From: Histoplasma ohiense
Taxonomy: Eukaryota > Ascomycota > Eurotiomycetes > Onygenales > Ajellomycetaceae
Length of the DNA: 64,000 nt
NCBI GenBank assembly: GCA_017607445.1
Contig: JAEVHH010000004.1
Location: 2,418,001 to 2,482,000, forward strand
Direction: 5' to 3'
In this document: piece after piece, positions 53,871-64,000 of the stretch
How the letters are laid out: the number at the start of each line of letters is the position of its first letter
Position numbering within the stretch: the stretch's first letter is position 1
Position numbers and translations under genes: made by a program
The notes under the pieces: model-generated
What the model saw: only the letters and a program-made list of their open reading frames with translations
Told to the model about the DNA's origin: nothing
The model's database searches: none

Positions 53871-55763
53871 TCATGCAACCAACCCCACCAACTCCCCCGG
53901 CCACTTCCTCCCCCATATCATAGCTCGAGCAGGCACCCTGCCCCCGACGGGAGCCAGCACCCGGATTTTCGCCTTCTTCTCATCAACGCCTGCAACATAT
54001 ACAAAACCCATGATGCTGGCGTCGCGGATCTCATGGAGCGGCGCGTTTGGGGCTGCGTGTGTTATTGCTAACAGTGTATTTTCTAGCGCTAGTGGGGCGG
54101 GGGAGGTTGTGGAGGGAGGCAGCTTTTTTAGGGGAATGGAGACGGTGTGAGGAGGTTGGGATGTTGTTGCTGTTGCTGAGGCGTTGGATGCAGATAGGAA
54201 GGCGGGGAAGGGTGATGAGGTGGTCATAGCTTGATCGATATATTGTTGTTGTTGCGGTTGCTGTGGCTGTTGCATTTGCGAATTGTCATCATCTTCGTGG
54301 TCGTTGATACCCCCGGGTAAGAAAGAGTCATTCATGCCGAATGTTGAAGGATCGTAGTCATCCTCGTCCTCGGGCGTGGCGGTGATGGTGAATATGGAGA
54401 GAGAGTCGAAATCGAGCTGCTGTGCGTGCGGGGAGAGAGTTATTGTTGTTCCTGATGAAGTGGCAGAGAGTGAGAGTGCGGAGGAGGCGGTGGAAGGAAT
54501 GGGGTTTCCGAAAAAGTATGAGCGGATTTGTGAGTCACGGACAGACTTCATAAAGGAGGCATCGCGGTCAACGCACCCGCCGGACTTTGTCACTTTGACG
54601 ACGGATATACGGTCGAGGGAGGAAGGGGTAGCGCCAGTAGCGACAGTGGCGATTGTGGTAGACGAGGATGTGGAGATAGGTTTGTTGTCGTACTGTTTTA
54701 CCATGGAGCTGTAAAGGCGTTCGGAGCCCAGGACAAGGATCGTTGTGACTGTTAAGCAGCCAGCTTGTCAGTATATGTTCCCCGCCAATTGAAAATAGGA
54801 CAGGATTTTCTCATACCTGAAAACTCAGTAACAATATGGTGGATAAGATCTTCCCCCTTCCCTTGGCTAAGAACCCCAGGTGAATCAATAATGCACCCCG
54901 ACTCCCTCGCATCCTTATCCCCCGCCAATCGCCCCGCAACTGCCAATGCCAGCCTCGACACAATGGGCTTATATACCTGGCCCTCCGCATCCAGCGGACT
55001 CGGCAATCCATAAAAGTAGACCAGCGGCAGTTTCACCGGTATTGGACTGGGGCCGGACATAGGGCTACTCCCCCACCCTTCCTCCACATCAATCATAGAC
55101 TGAAACACCGTCGCCGTCAAGCTACCGGGCACACTCAACATTCCCTCCGACGGGTCCAGATTAACCACAACAGGCTGCCGGCCCCTCTTCGTCGCATACC
55201 CCGTGAGAATCTTCGCGAGACTCGTCTTGCCCGCATCCTCTGCACCCAGGATGAGTACGCGAGGTCCCTCGCGGCCGCTAGCTTTCGCTTCTTCGCGCAT
55301 AGTCTCCAGTGCGCCGTGGATATTGACATACTCGGCCATGGGCGTCTCCTCCGCTACATACTCGACCTGGCAACCCCCGCTGCCTGAGCCCGGCGGCGGA
55401 GGCACACTGCCCAGTCCACCAATGGATATGGGGTCACCGGCGCTCACTTCTAGCGTACAGCCATGCCAAGTGTATATTGCCGCTTTTTTTCCGGAAAAGG
55501 TGTATGTTTGGGAGGCCGCTAGTTCGGTGCCGAAGAGCTCTGCGGTGCCCGCGAGAAGCTGACGTATTTCCCCCGGTCAGGCTATTTGAATATAATTGCT
55601 TTTAGGTTATTGTGTCATGACATACTTTTACCCTCACTGTTCGTCCAAATGCGATTTCAAATCTCCACTCCGAGCCCCTTGGAAGACTATGTTGGACGGG
55701 CAGGGCGGGGGTGCTACGAGCTTCGACCGATGTTTGTGTGAGCTCTAAACCGGGGAGGGACAT
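53871..55763 (-). CDS. CLP1: mRNA cleavage and polyadenylation factor Clp1
   Basis: Clp1 is a component of CF IA that bridges Pcf11 and the cleavage machinery. Three exons (55763-55626, 55558-54817, 54748-53871) give 585 residues. The N-terminal domain includes SEWRFEIAFGRTVRVK, the splice to LLAGTAELFGTELAASQTYT and TFSGKKAAIYTWHGCTLEV. The central P-loop is GAEDAGKTS (about residues 151-159), followed by PVVVNLDPSEGMLSVPG, KLPLVYFYG and CIIDSPGV. The C-terminal domain begins VTTILVLGSERLYSSM and contains VVKVTKSGGCVDRD, SQIRSYFFGNP and a final MGFVYVAGVDEKKAKIRVLA. A 110-residue Gln/Asp/Thr-rich insert is present in the C-terminal domain. The P-loop keeps the Lys and Ser/Thr for ATP, as in fungal Clp1, which binds ATP stably. 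Confidence 0.95.
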
Positions 55764-57569
55764 TGTGATAAGGTTCGTCTATAAGGCCAGAGGTGGTAGC
55801 ATGAACATAATTGACAAGACGGTGTATGTGACAAAGCAAAATCCAAAGCTCTCGAATCTTTCGTTTAAATTTGTGATATTTGTTGCTCGGATTCTGCTCT
55901 TGTACCTAGGTAGGTCAAGTCAACGAGCTCAGTGATTCGCTGGGCTATATGTCACATGACCCAATCTTGTACATACAAAAGAGCTCAAATCACCACAGCG
56001 CCATGGTGGTAGAGGGGATGAATCACCCAATCCAATCCCTCCAATACAACACTAACTAGTACTCATCAGAGAAGGGCGTGCTGCAAGTTGCCTTCAGCTT
56101 GAATACGAGTACACACACTACTATCAATCCAGCTTGTCCTCAATTCACCTGGTTCACCTGGACGGGATAAAGAAACAAATGCGGGCGCAAATCAGGAACA
56201 CAACAAAGAAGAACCACATATATACATCGCATTCACTAAACCAACAATTTGCAAAAAACGCAACGCTTGCCCCGATTAAAAATGATCCCAGAACGTAACT
56301 AACCTTACTGGTAGTACTTAACCAAGCAAAGCCAAGAGGGAAGCGGCAGCGGAAGCGGGAGACTGAGAAAAATGGGTTGAGATAAAGCGCCTTCATCGCT
56401 TTCCTTCCTGACCCAATTGGGAACGAAGTGTAAGAGAGGAAAGCCTGAGAGCTGTTGCCGTCGTTGAGGACTTGTCTAATTGACTTGCTCTCTTGAATAG
56501 AATGAGAGGACGGATAGTAAGTATCCTAATAGGGAGCAGAAGAGTCACTTGAATTAGAACATCAAAGCCAAGAGATTCCAGCAAGACACTAAAAAACATG
56601 CGTTAAATATATCACTTTTTTGATGTAGAAAGAAAGAGGTGGTTGTATGTAAATTAAATAAAAAATCTGCTGGGAATTATACAGCTGGAATTTGAGCTAG
56701 GATAGGCTAAGACTTTGGGAGTTGAAAAGGTTGAAAATGTCACATAACCCTACGGCAGTGTAACACTTAGAACTAATGCTGCTGCTGATAGTTGAGGATT
56801 TGAGAGTTTCAAGGATAGACAGATGATAGATAGGTCGTGCTTTGATAAAACCAAAGAGGCGGGTTTGGTGGGATGGTGGGATAGAATAAACAATCATGTA
56901 GGAATAAATCACAAAAAAGTGCCTAAAAAAGGAGAATCCCGACTTTTCAAAAACATTCGATCAATGATCCTTATCCTTGGAGGAAAAGCGAGAAAGAAAA
57001 ATGAGTTGATAATAGTGGAAAGAAAAACGGAACGAAGAATTTCTTGCGTTGATTGGTAAAGAGTAGCCAAGTTTGTAATGGGAATGGGGGCGGAGGAAGA
57101 GCGTCGAAGAGAGGGAGGCGAGAGTTGGCGAAGGTGAATGGAAACGCAATGGGGGAAGGGGAGCAACAGAGGAGGGTGGGAATTAATATCAAGAGGTGAA
57201 AAAGTTAAGCCCCTTTCTCAGTAATTAAACAGTGGGAATATTAGATCAAAAAAGGAATGGAATGATAGCCGCCGTCTTGAATAAAGAGCCAGTTGTGGTG
57301 GGTTCGGAGAAGTCAAAATGCTTCTCACATCACTGTCTCCCTCGCTCTGTCTCAACATGCCACTGTCGGTTATATGGATATAACGTGAACGTAAGAAGTG
57401 GCATGCTTCAACCCCTTCTCTTCTCATGTTCTCCTACTTGATCCGCTTCCTCGCTCGAACGGGGCGACAGTGAAAATTAAATCCGAAACCTGAGAAGAAG
57501 AAAAAATAACAAGACACAAGAATAACTGAGAAGAAAAAAGATGGAAAAGAAAACTTTATTTACAACATA
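55764..57569. other. Intergenic, CLP1 promoter and bqt4 3' region
   Basis: About 1.8 kb. The second copy of the short dispersed repeat lies at 55977-56053. From 56600 to 57560 the plus strand is purine-rich with several A-runs, giving artefact ORFs on the minus strand. No gene supported. Confidence 0.5.
55977..56053 (+). repeat. Short dispersed repeat, copy 2
   Basis: It begins AAAAGAGCTC and runs through GCGCCATGGTGGTAGAGGGG and ATGAATCACCCAATCC to CTCCAATAC. It is homologous to 48166-48245 in the same orientation, lying in the promoter region of CLP1. Confidence 0.65.
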
Positions 57570-59489
57570 TTAAAGAAAGTATGGTATTGCCGCACTGTCA
57601 AGAAAAGTCACACATTCCATGTTAGAACAGAAGTCTACCCCTTTACTGGCGGCGCGAATGTGAAAGAAAAAGGGAAGAGGAGAGGGAGGGAAAGGGGTGG
57701 AATGGACTTACGCGAGTGCCAACGTAGCAGTAACCCCAACAAGCGCGCGATTCCGCACTCTCTCTCGCCGTAATTTTTCCTCTAGTAGCCTAGCGCGTTT
57801 GGCCGGTTGCGCCGGTTCCGCAGCTGCGGCAGCATCACTTGAGTCCTCTACACCCTCCTCTTGCTTATCTGCAGGTATTTCCTCTGCCTTCCGCTTCCTA
57901 ATGGCCATATCCCGTTTCTTTGAAGGCGAGGATGGTGACGATGAGGGCTCAGCTTTCGGCTCATCCTCTTCCACTTCTCCTTTCGTCTTTTTATCACGCT
58001 TCACGGCGTCAGCGACCATTTTCTTCGCCTCAGAGAGCATCCGTTCTGAATCTTCCGCCGGGTTTACTTCGGGGAGCATACGCGGCGCAAGATCGATTCG
58101 TCGGGATTCCACACGATCTTCTCCGCCTCGGACTGTAGATTCCACTGTACTTTCCGTGGCTTTGGCGGACTTATTGTGGGCGCGATCTTTGGATTTCTTG
58201 ACGGGAATTTCATGCTGTGAGGCGTCGTCCTCTTCTTCGTCCCCGTGAGATCTGGGTATGGGTTCTTCGGTGCCGTTTGATTGTAACTTGTCCCCGGAAA
58301 ATGACGATGTCGTCGATGCTGTCGATGCTACCGCATCCAGGGTGCTTTGAAGCGAGGCATTGGCAGCCGTTGAGCTAGCGGCACTTGCAGCTTCCCTTTG
58401 CGCACGGCTCTGTCGAGGTTTGCGACTAGCGGTATTCTTCTTTGGAGAAGCCATTTTCGAAGGAGTGGCGGACCGGCGGGTTCTGCGGGAGCCTTGTTGG
58501 GATGGTGTAAATGTGGAGGAATCAATTGGCGGCAATTCGAATTTCGGTGGAGGCGAGATATGTTTTTCTGGGCTTGATGTGTTCTGGACGATTTCTGTTG
58601 GGTCCAGGAGCGCTCGAACCCAGTCGAACATGCCGTAGTCCTTTGCGATTTCAAGTGCTAGTTCCAGGCAGATTGTCAGCTGACACTGGAACATTGGAAT
58701 TCTTTGATGAAGGAATATAGCTTACCTAGCTCGGGAGAGATCCAAACATTCCCGGCGACCTCATCTTCACTGGTCTCTGTTCTACTCTTCAGGTAATCCC
58801 GTTCAGTTTTCTCCTCGGAGTGCTTCGCCCAGGGGAATGCGATTTTGAACATGCCAGTGGCACTGACATAACCATCTTTGCTCCGTCGCTGCCGCCAAAC
58901 GAAGAAAAATCGCAGTAGTTAGTGACCTACTTTCCATATCCCAATCATTCGCGCGCATAGATCAGGAAATCAAAGGGTCGACATCGTGCTGAAGATGAAG
59001 GAAAAGGGTAAAGCTCACCATCAGGAAATACGCCTCTGGATGCTGTTGTGGCGCTTGGAAGGAAAAAATCTCCGAACCCTTGAGGTCCTTGGGCAACGGT
59101 GCTCTCAAGTGTGCATATTCAAACATTCCCAGGTTCTCGGGTTTCGTCGCGCTGGATGTGCCTATCTGGCCTGGCTTGACTGATAGATTTGTCTTACCCA
59201 GTCGACGGCGCAATAGAAGTTCTTCATCTAGCGGCGCGAATGGAAGCAGCAAGGAAAAAGAGCACATTAGCGAACGGTGTTAAATAGTAAGTATCAGGGG
59301 ATTTTACAGATGGGATATTGTAATTGCGCCGCGCCATTGGAGAAAGGATGCAGGGTTCGACAATAGGAGACGCAAATGAATCGCGTTTGGAGGGGCATTG
59401 GGCATGGTTACAGCTAATGTACATGACTTACATGGCGGTGAAACCTCTGGCAGGATGAGAGGGTTGATTCTTCTCGGAAGGGAGCGCAT
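57570..59489 (-). CDS. bqt4: Bqt4-like inner nuclear membrane protein (KilA-N/APSES-like domain)
   Basis: Bqt4 anchors telomeres to the nuclear envelope in fission yeast. Five exons (59489-59432, 59227-59019, 58888-58726, 58657-57712, 57594-57570) give 466 residues. The KilA-N-like domain spans the first four exons: LLLRRRLGKTNLSVKPGQIG, NLGMFEYAHLRAPLP, PEAYFLM joined to RRSKDGYVSATGMFKIAF, WISPELALEIAKDYGMFDWV and RALLDP. A long Ser/Glu/Lys-rich region with several basic clusters follows. The tail RERVRNRALVGVTATLALA continues through a 25-nt last exon into AAIPYFL, completing a single C-terminal membrane helix. Without that exon the helix would be too short. Exon joins are all in frame. 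It is divergent from the RhoGDI gene. Confidence 0.92.
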
Positions 59490-62061
59490 GGTGGTGACTG
59501 GCGGCCGGGTGGTGTGGAGGGGAGAAAAAAAATATTATATATTATTAAATGTTATTTTATGTCAACGAGACTGGCGGAGAAGAAGGGGAAACGAGGAAAA
59601 GGAAAGGAGGAGGGCGGGCGACGCAAGGCAAGGGGTGAGAGGAGTCGACTGAGATAGAAGTTGGGTGACAGGTCGGATGCGACAGGCGGAGAGACGGGTG
59701 CCACGTTGCAGCGCGTTCTTGCTCGATTTCTCAGTCAGGCCAACAAACCCAGCAAGGCGATGGGGCGACAGGGCGACTGAGTTGGCTGGCGACAATGATC
59801 GCAACGCAATGGCCAGGGGGCGATATCCGCGGACTGCAAAGAGATAAAAAGCCTGCCCAAGACGAAATAAGCCAGACAGAAAAAAAAAAGAGTTCGGGGA
59901 GGAAAAGGGATGGCTGGGGCCAGGGAGGTTGCAGCGTCCAAGTAGATTGGCATTGGGGGAGGACCACGTGACCGGAGTCTTGTTACGTAACCAACAGTTG
60001 GTGTGGGCTGTGGGCTCTGGGCTTCCTATTGCGGACTAGCGTCCCTTGACAGCGGAACGATGAGGTCATCATGCAAGAACTCCAACAGTAAAGACTTTCG
60101 TTGATTGATTTTCCATGCCACACAGGGATAAAGGTTAAGTTTATCACATTTCTAGCTCTGATATAACTGCTACTAGTACTCCCTATGGAACTCCCATTTT
60201 TGTCTTTTGACCGGGTGCCATTGGGGGAATAACGAACGAGAACCAAAAAGAACTCCCCGACTTCAATTTTCCTCGAAACAACCGCCCTTGCTGTATCCAA
60301 AGATGCCAGCACGAAGACCATATCGGAGAATCTAAGCCGGGAGTGTTAGGAATCCTTCGGAAGAGAGTTAACTGGGTCACTCCAACAGTGCTATAATCCT
60401 AACCGTTTGAGGTTTCCACCTAGTATTTAGACGGATGACAGAAATAAAATATCACCACACGTCCCAACAAGACTGAGCAGAGAACTAGAATGGATTTCTG
60501 TTCATGAAAGTAGTCAGAGGGTATTCCAGCTTCAGCTGACTGGGAGACGCGCACAGACATACACGGATTCCCTTTATGAGAGAGATTCTGAACGAGGACA
60601 ATGCTACTCTTGTGTTGCTGCACGCAGATATTGTGATATATGATCGGGCGGGCTGGCCCGAAGTCATGCATCGGGCTAGGTTTAGCGTGCTGAAGAACCG
60701 TTCCGTGATTTTGTGGTACTGTGGGGCAGTTTTTGAAAATGGTCAAAGCTTGGATTCGGCAGAAACAATGTCAAACAATCCATTTTAAAGGGCCATCTTG
60801 CGATGCCAGGAGGGTATATGCCGATTCGAAGAACATTCAACTAACAGAATGAGATGCTGGTTGATGAGAGACGGCATTGGGCTGGTTTGCCATCTATATA
60901 AATTCGAAATTGTGTCCGTTGTTGGAGTCTGGCCAAAAAAAAAAATCAGCGAATCCATTCAATCTTCAGAATTCACAATGCTTCACAACCCTAGCTCCTT
61001 CATCGCATATCTCTTTCCTCTCCCAGAACCGCAAATACACACATGCGTTTGTAGATGATCGCACACGGATTTGTCTCATTGGCGCGGAAACTAAGCGGGA
61101 AAACAACCATTTTGCAAAAACACCACAAAGGATCAAGTAGATTTCTCCGGCGCCCATTATCATGTCGATAAATCTCAAGCGGGGGCTGGCTTGAAGAATC
61201 CCTTCCTGATGCTCCACGTCACCATTTGATATGCATCCCTGCATCCCTGGCGCTATTATCCCATGATTTGTGGCTTTTTTTCCTTCCACGCGGTGCGTGT
61301 ACACAGTCCCGCCTTCCACTGGGCTGGGTATACTCCATAAATAGCTCTTTTAAGTTGAGTGGTTGACAAAGGGCAGGGTCTGGGCCTGCAGCAGCTGTTT
61401 CAGAAAATGTGGTACATCAAACGAGCAGGTGGATGCCGTACCCCGAGCGGAGAAGCCCAGTCCCATTTTATCAATATATCGGTTCTCCCTACAATGTGGG
61501 GGTGGGACGAGTAGAAGGTTCAGTGAGTCGACAGGTACCAACAAGAGTAAAATTGGGATAAAGGGGTTGTCACACACGCACACACAGCTGTATATCTTCT
61601 TCTACCAACTTCGCTCCGAATCCGCCACATAGTTCCTGGAACAGATTCATGCAGGTAAAATGGTTAAGCCTGTGTTTGATCTCAAGATGCCATCGCCCGC
61701 TCTCGTGAAGAACCTCCAGGCAAAGCATGGTTACCAGCGATTGACGTGTTTAGGCCCATCCCCACCGCCTTTCGATACATCAACACTACCCCACCAAAAT
61801 ATTACCACCAAGCCACCAGTGTCTTCTGTCCTCTCTCTCTCTCTCTCTTCTTTTCTGCTTGTTCTTCTTTTTCTCTTCTCCATTCCCCATCCTTTTGTTT
61901 CTCCAACGTTTTGCTTTCTCAATCATACCAGCTTTCTTTCTAACCAACCAACGCAATTGCCCTGAACGTCTCTCCCGCCAGCTCCGAAGCACGGACCCTC
62001 GTCTTCAACCCCGCTCATCTCTCAGCTCACCTTATAAAATAACAACCCATCCAAACTAAAA
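59490..62061. promoter_or_regulatory. Divergent promoter region, bqt4 / RDI1
   Basis: This 2.6-kb region separates two divergent start codons. A TCTCTCTCTCTC-type pyrimidine tract (61829-61925) lies 140-230 bp before the RDI1 ATG, a common promoter/leader feature of well-expressed fungal genes. TATATAAA-like DNA occurs near 60895. A short plus-strand frame at 61660-61965 begins MVKPVFDLKMPSPALVKNL but has no other support and is probably leader DNA. Confidence 0.5.
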
Positions 62062-63318
62062 ATGACCAACGAACACGAGGATGATTTGGCCGCCAGCCAA
62101 ACTGCCGGCTTCAAGCTTGGCGAAAAGAAGACTGTTGAAGAGTACAAGCAGCTAGGTATGTGATATATATGTTCATTCGAACGGGTTTCCAACCCTGGCT
62201 GCAATCGTCATGAGAATCAATCGTGGATGTGTGTATTTTGGTTCGTTATGGATGGGACGTGGGGAAGGTGGTTGATACAAGAAGGCCCTATATTATTTTT
62301 GCATGGGATTGTTTGACCATTTTGGCCTCGTCTCCCCTTTCCCTGCGCAATACCCCGTCTATCTATGTATGCCTCATGGGTTTATTTACATGTGATTGTA
62401 CTATATGATATGTCCCACCTTAAAATATGGCGGAGTTGCGAAGCAATAAATATTTCAACCCCCTAGTTCTCCCAAGCCCCTGGGAACAAAATACATATAT
62501 ATATAAGAAAAAGAGAAGGAGGAAAGGCCAATTCCAAAATCACTAACAGCACACCTCCACGCCCCGCACCGATAAACCCACATAACAGACGCAAACGACG
62601 AATCCCTCAACCGCTGGAAAGCCTCCCTAGGCCTGGGGACGGGTACCTCGATATCCGACCCCAACGATCCCCGCAAATGCATTATCAAATCGCTCGCCCT
62701 CGAAGTCGAGGGCCGCGAAGACATCACCATCGATCTGTCCGCGGAGGGCTCCGTTGAGAAACTGAAGGAGAAACCTTTCACTATAAAAGAAGGTTGCCGC
62801 TTCCGTATCAAAGCCACGTTTGTCGTACAGCATGAAGTGCTGAGTGGGTTGAAGTATATTCAGGTTGTGAAGAGGAAGGGCGTTAGGCTTAGTAAGGATG
62901 AGGAGATGCTGGTGAGTTTTCTTTTCTTGCTCTCTTCTCCTGGATGAAGATAATACCTTCTCCCGAGTCCCCCTTTTGACATAGTTGATGGTGGATTGAT
63001 TACTGACACAAAGGTTTTTTTCTCTTTGCGTCTGGCTTGCCAGGGGAGCTACCCACCAAACACCACTGATAAACCGTTGTATGAAAAGAAATGTAAGTTT
63101 CGCGTGAACAATCCCTCCTCAAATATAATCCTTTTTCGGTCGAGGGCTCGTCTGATTGGCTGCTTTTCCCTCCTCTTTTATCTGCAGTCAATCCCGAAGA
63201 GGCTCCGAGCGGGTTTGTTGCTCGCGGACATTACAGCGCGCTCTCGAGATTCGTAGACGACGATGACACCACCCATCTCAAGTTCGAGTGGGCTTTCGAC
63301 ATTGCGAAAGATTGGTAG
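62062..63318 (+). CDS. RDI1: Rho GDP-dissociation inhibitor
   Basis: RhoGDI extracts prenylated Rho GTPases from membranes and keeps them GDP-bound in the cytosol. Four exons (62062-62155, 62589-62911, 63044-63092, 63188-63318) give 198 residues, the usual family length. The N-terminal regulatory arm is MTNEHEDDLAASQTAGFKLG followed by EKKTVEEYKQLDANDESLNR. The immunoglobulin-like prenyl-binding domain follows: IKSLALEVEGREDITIDLS, FTIKEGCRFRIKATFVVQH, EVLSGLKYIQVVKRKGVRL, MLGSYPPN and PSGFVARGHYSALSRFVDDD, ending with FEWAFDIAKDW. All three splice joins restore the family sequence. Intron 1 is long for this genome (433 bp). Confidence 0.97.
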
Positions 63319-63867
63319 ATAAACAGCTCTGCAGACCGGATTCGATCGATCGCGCGTGCTGAATTTTTGTTCCGATTTTGTGCTTTCCTTTTCCGCTCCT
63401 TTTTTTTTTTTTTATTTCTTTTCTTGCCTGTTTTTTGCTCAGAGATTCAGGAACAAATATCCTTTTAACATTATTTGGTATTTGGTTTCCTCGCTTTGCT
63501 GGGTTGCACCCAAGCCAGGAGATCAGTAATGCGCCGCCCGTTGGCGATGATAATAAGAGAATCTCTGGATTTTGCTTTCACGGCGCCCGTCAAAATGAGT
63601 GGCACCATCCGATGTGGTGATTTCATGTTTTCTCGTGTTTTACCTCTTTGCTTTCTCCTCCCCGCAAGCAGGCCCAGCTCCTTCTATAATAGGTATAAAC
63701 CAAAACGCCCAACTTATGCTTGGAAATTTGCACGGACTGTTTTATTTATAGCGAAGTGGAAAAACGGAAAAGAAAAAACGAAAAAGAAAAAGAAACAGAA
63801 AAAGAAACATTTGAATGATATAAACATGAAAAATAAATCGAAAGGTAATGCAAATACACCTAGGGTA
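63319..63867. other. Intergenic, convergent 3' regions
   Basis: About 550 bp between RDI1 and the last, minus-strand gene. A T-run lies at 63400-63413 and an A/G-rich block at 63760-63810. No gene supported. Confidence 0.5.
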
Positions 63868-64000
63868 TCATAGGAAATATTCAGTTACAGGATTATGCCC
63901 ATCTTTATTCTGCTGCTGCGCCTGCTGCTCGCCACGGTGTACATCGTTATTCTCAGGCGCTGCATCGAAGATGTTGAAATACCGTTCCCCAGTATCGCTG
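63868..64000 (-). CDS. C-terminal end of unknown protein (partial)
   Basis: On the minus strand an open frame enters from the right edge and ends at the TGA at 63870-63868. It encodes about 43 residues including SDTGERYFNIFDAAPENND, a Gln-rich QQAQQQ stretch and a final NPVTEYFL. Codon composition and the Gln-rich tail look like coding DNA. No family can be named from this fragment. Its 3' end faces RDI1. Confidence 0.5.
   Translation of the reverse strand, partial: SDTGERYFNIFDAAPENNDVHRGEQQAQQQNKDGHNPVTEYFL

Overview
This window is nuclear DNA of a filamentous ascomycete. The evidence is a high density of short introns (about 60-200 bp, GT...AG), spliced orthologues of core eukaryotic genes, and families seen mainly in Pezizomycotina (an NRC-2-type AGC kinase, Arb1, Bqt4). 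A DUF7924-type gene lying beside repeats, together with the overall protein style, suggests Eurotiomycetes, probably Onygenales (relatives of Histoplasma, Blastomyces and Coccidioides). The order-level placement is inference. Intron positions were read by hand by joining frames at consensus splice sites. Every model marked multi-exon closes in frame.

Layout. 0-16 kb: a partial TPR-like gene (-), TFIIH subunit Tfb4 (+), a threonine aspartase (-), actin-related protein Arp3 (+), tRNA m5U methyltransferase Trm2 (-) divergent from mitoribosomal protein uS5m (+), and DASH subunit Dad3 (-). 17-28 kb: NRC-2/Fpk1-like kinase (-), a large low-complexity protein with an eIF4E-binding-like motif (-), and a membrane-anchored, catalytically degenerate histidine phosphatase (-). 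29-38.5 kb: the telobox factor Tbf1 (+), TAF10 (+), mitoribosomal uS19m (-, with a 16-nt exon), and inositol polyphosphate multikinase Arg82 (-). 40.8-42.6 kb: Arb1 of the argonaute siRNA chaperone complex (+). 50-64 kb: a Cys-rich fungal nuclear-matrix-type protein (+), Clp1 of the 3'-end processing machinery (-), Bqt4 of the inner nuclear membrane (-), Rho GDP-dissociation inhibitor (+), and the 3' end of an unknown gene (-).

The stretch from about 42.7 to 50.6 kb differs from the rest. It is gene-poor and holds two copies of one LTR-like repeat (one with five 63-bp tandem units, one rearranged head to head), strong hairpins, and a short repeat shared with 56 kb. It also carries only two genes, both lineage-type: a DUF7924 protein with an E-x-K nuclease-like signature and a small protein resembling a nucleotidyltransferase fold. 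It is the accessory part of the window and the best place to look for something new.

The remaining genes are housekeeping genes. They do not form a pathway cluster, although many act in the nucleus (Tfb4, TAF10, Tbf1, Clp1, Bqt4, Arb1, Arg82). I found no convincing tRNA, rRNA or CRISPR feature.
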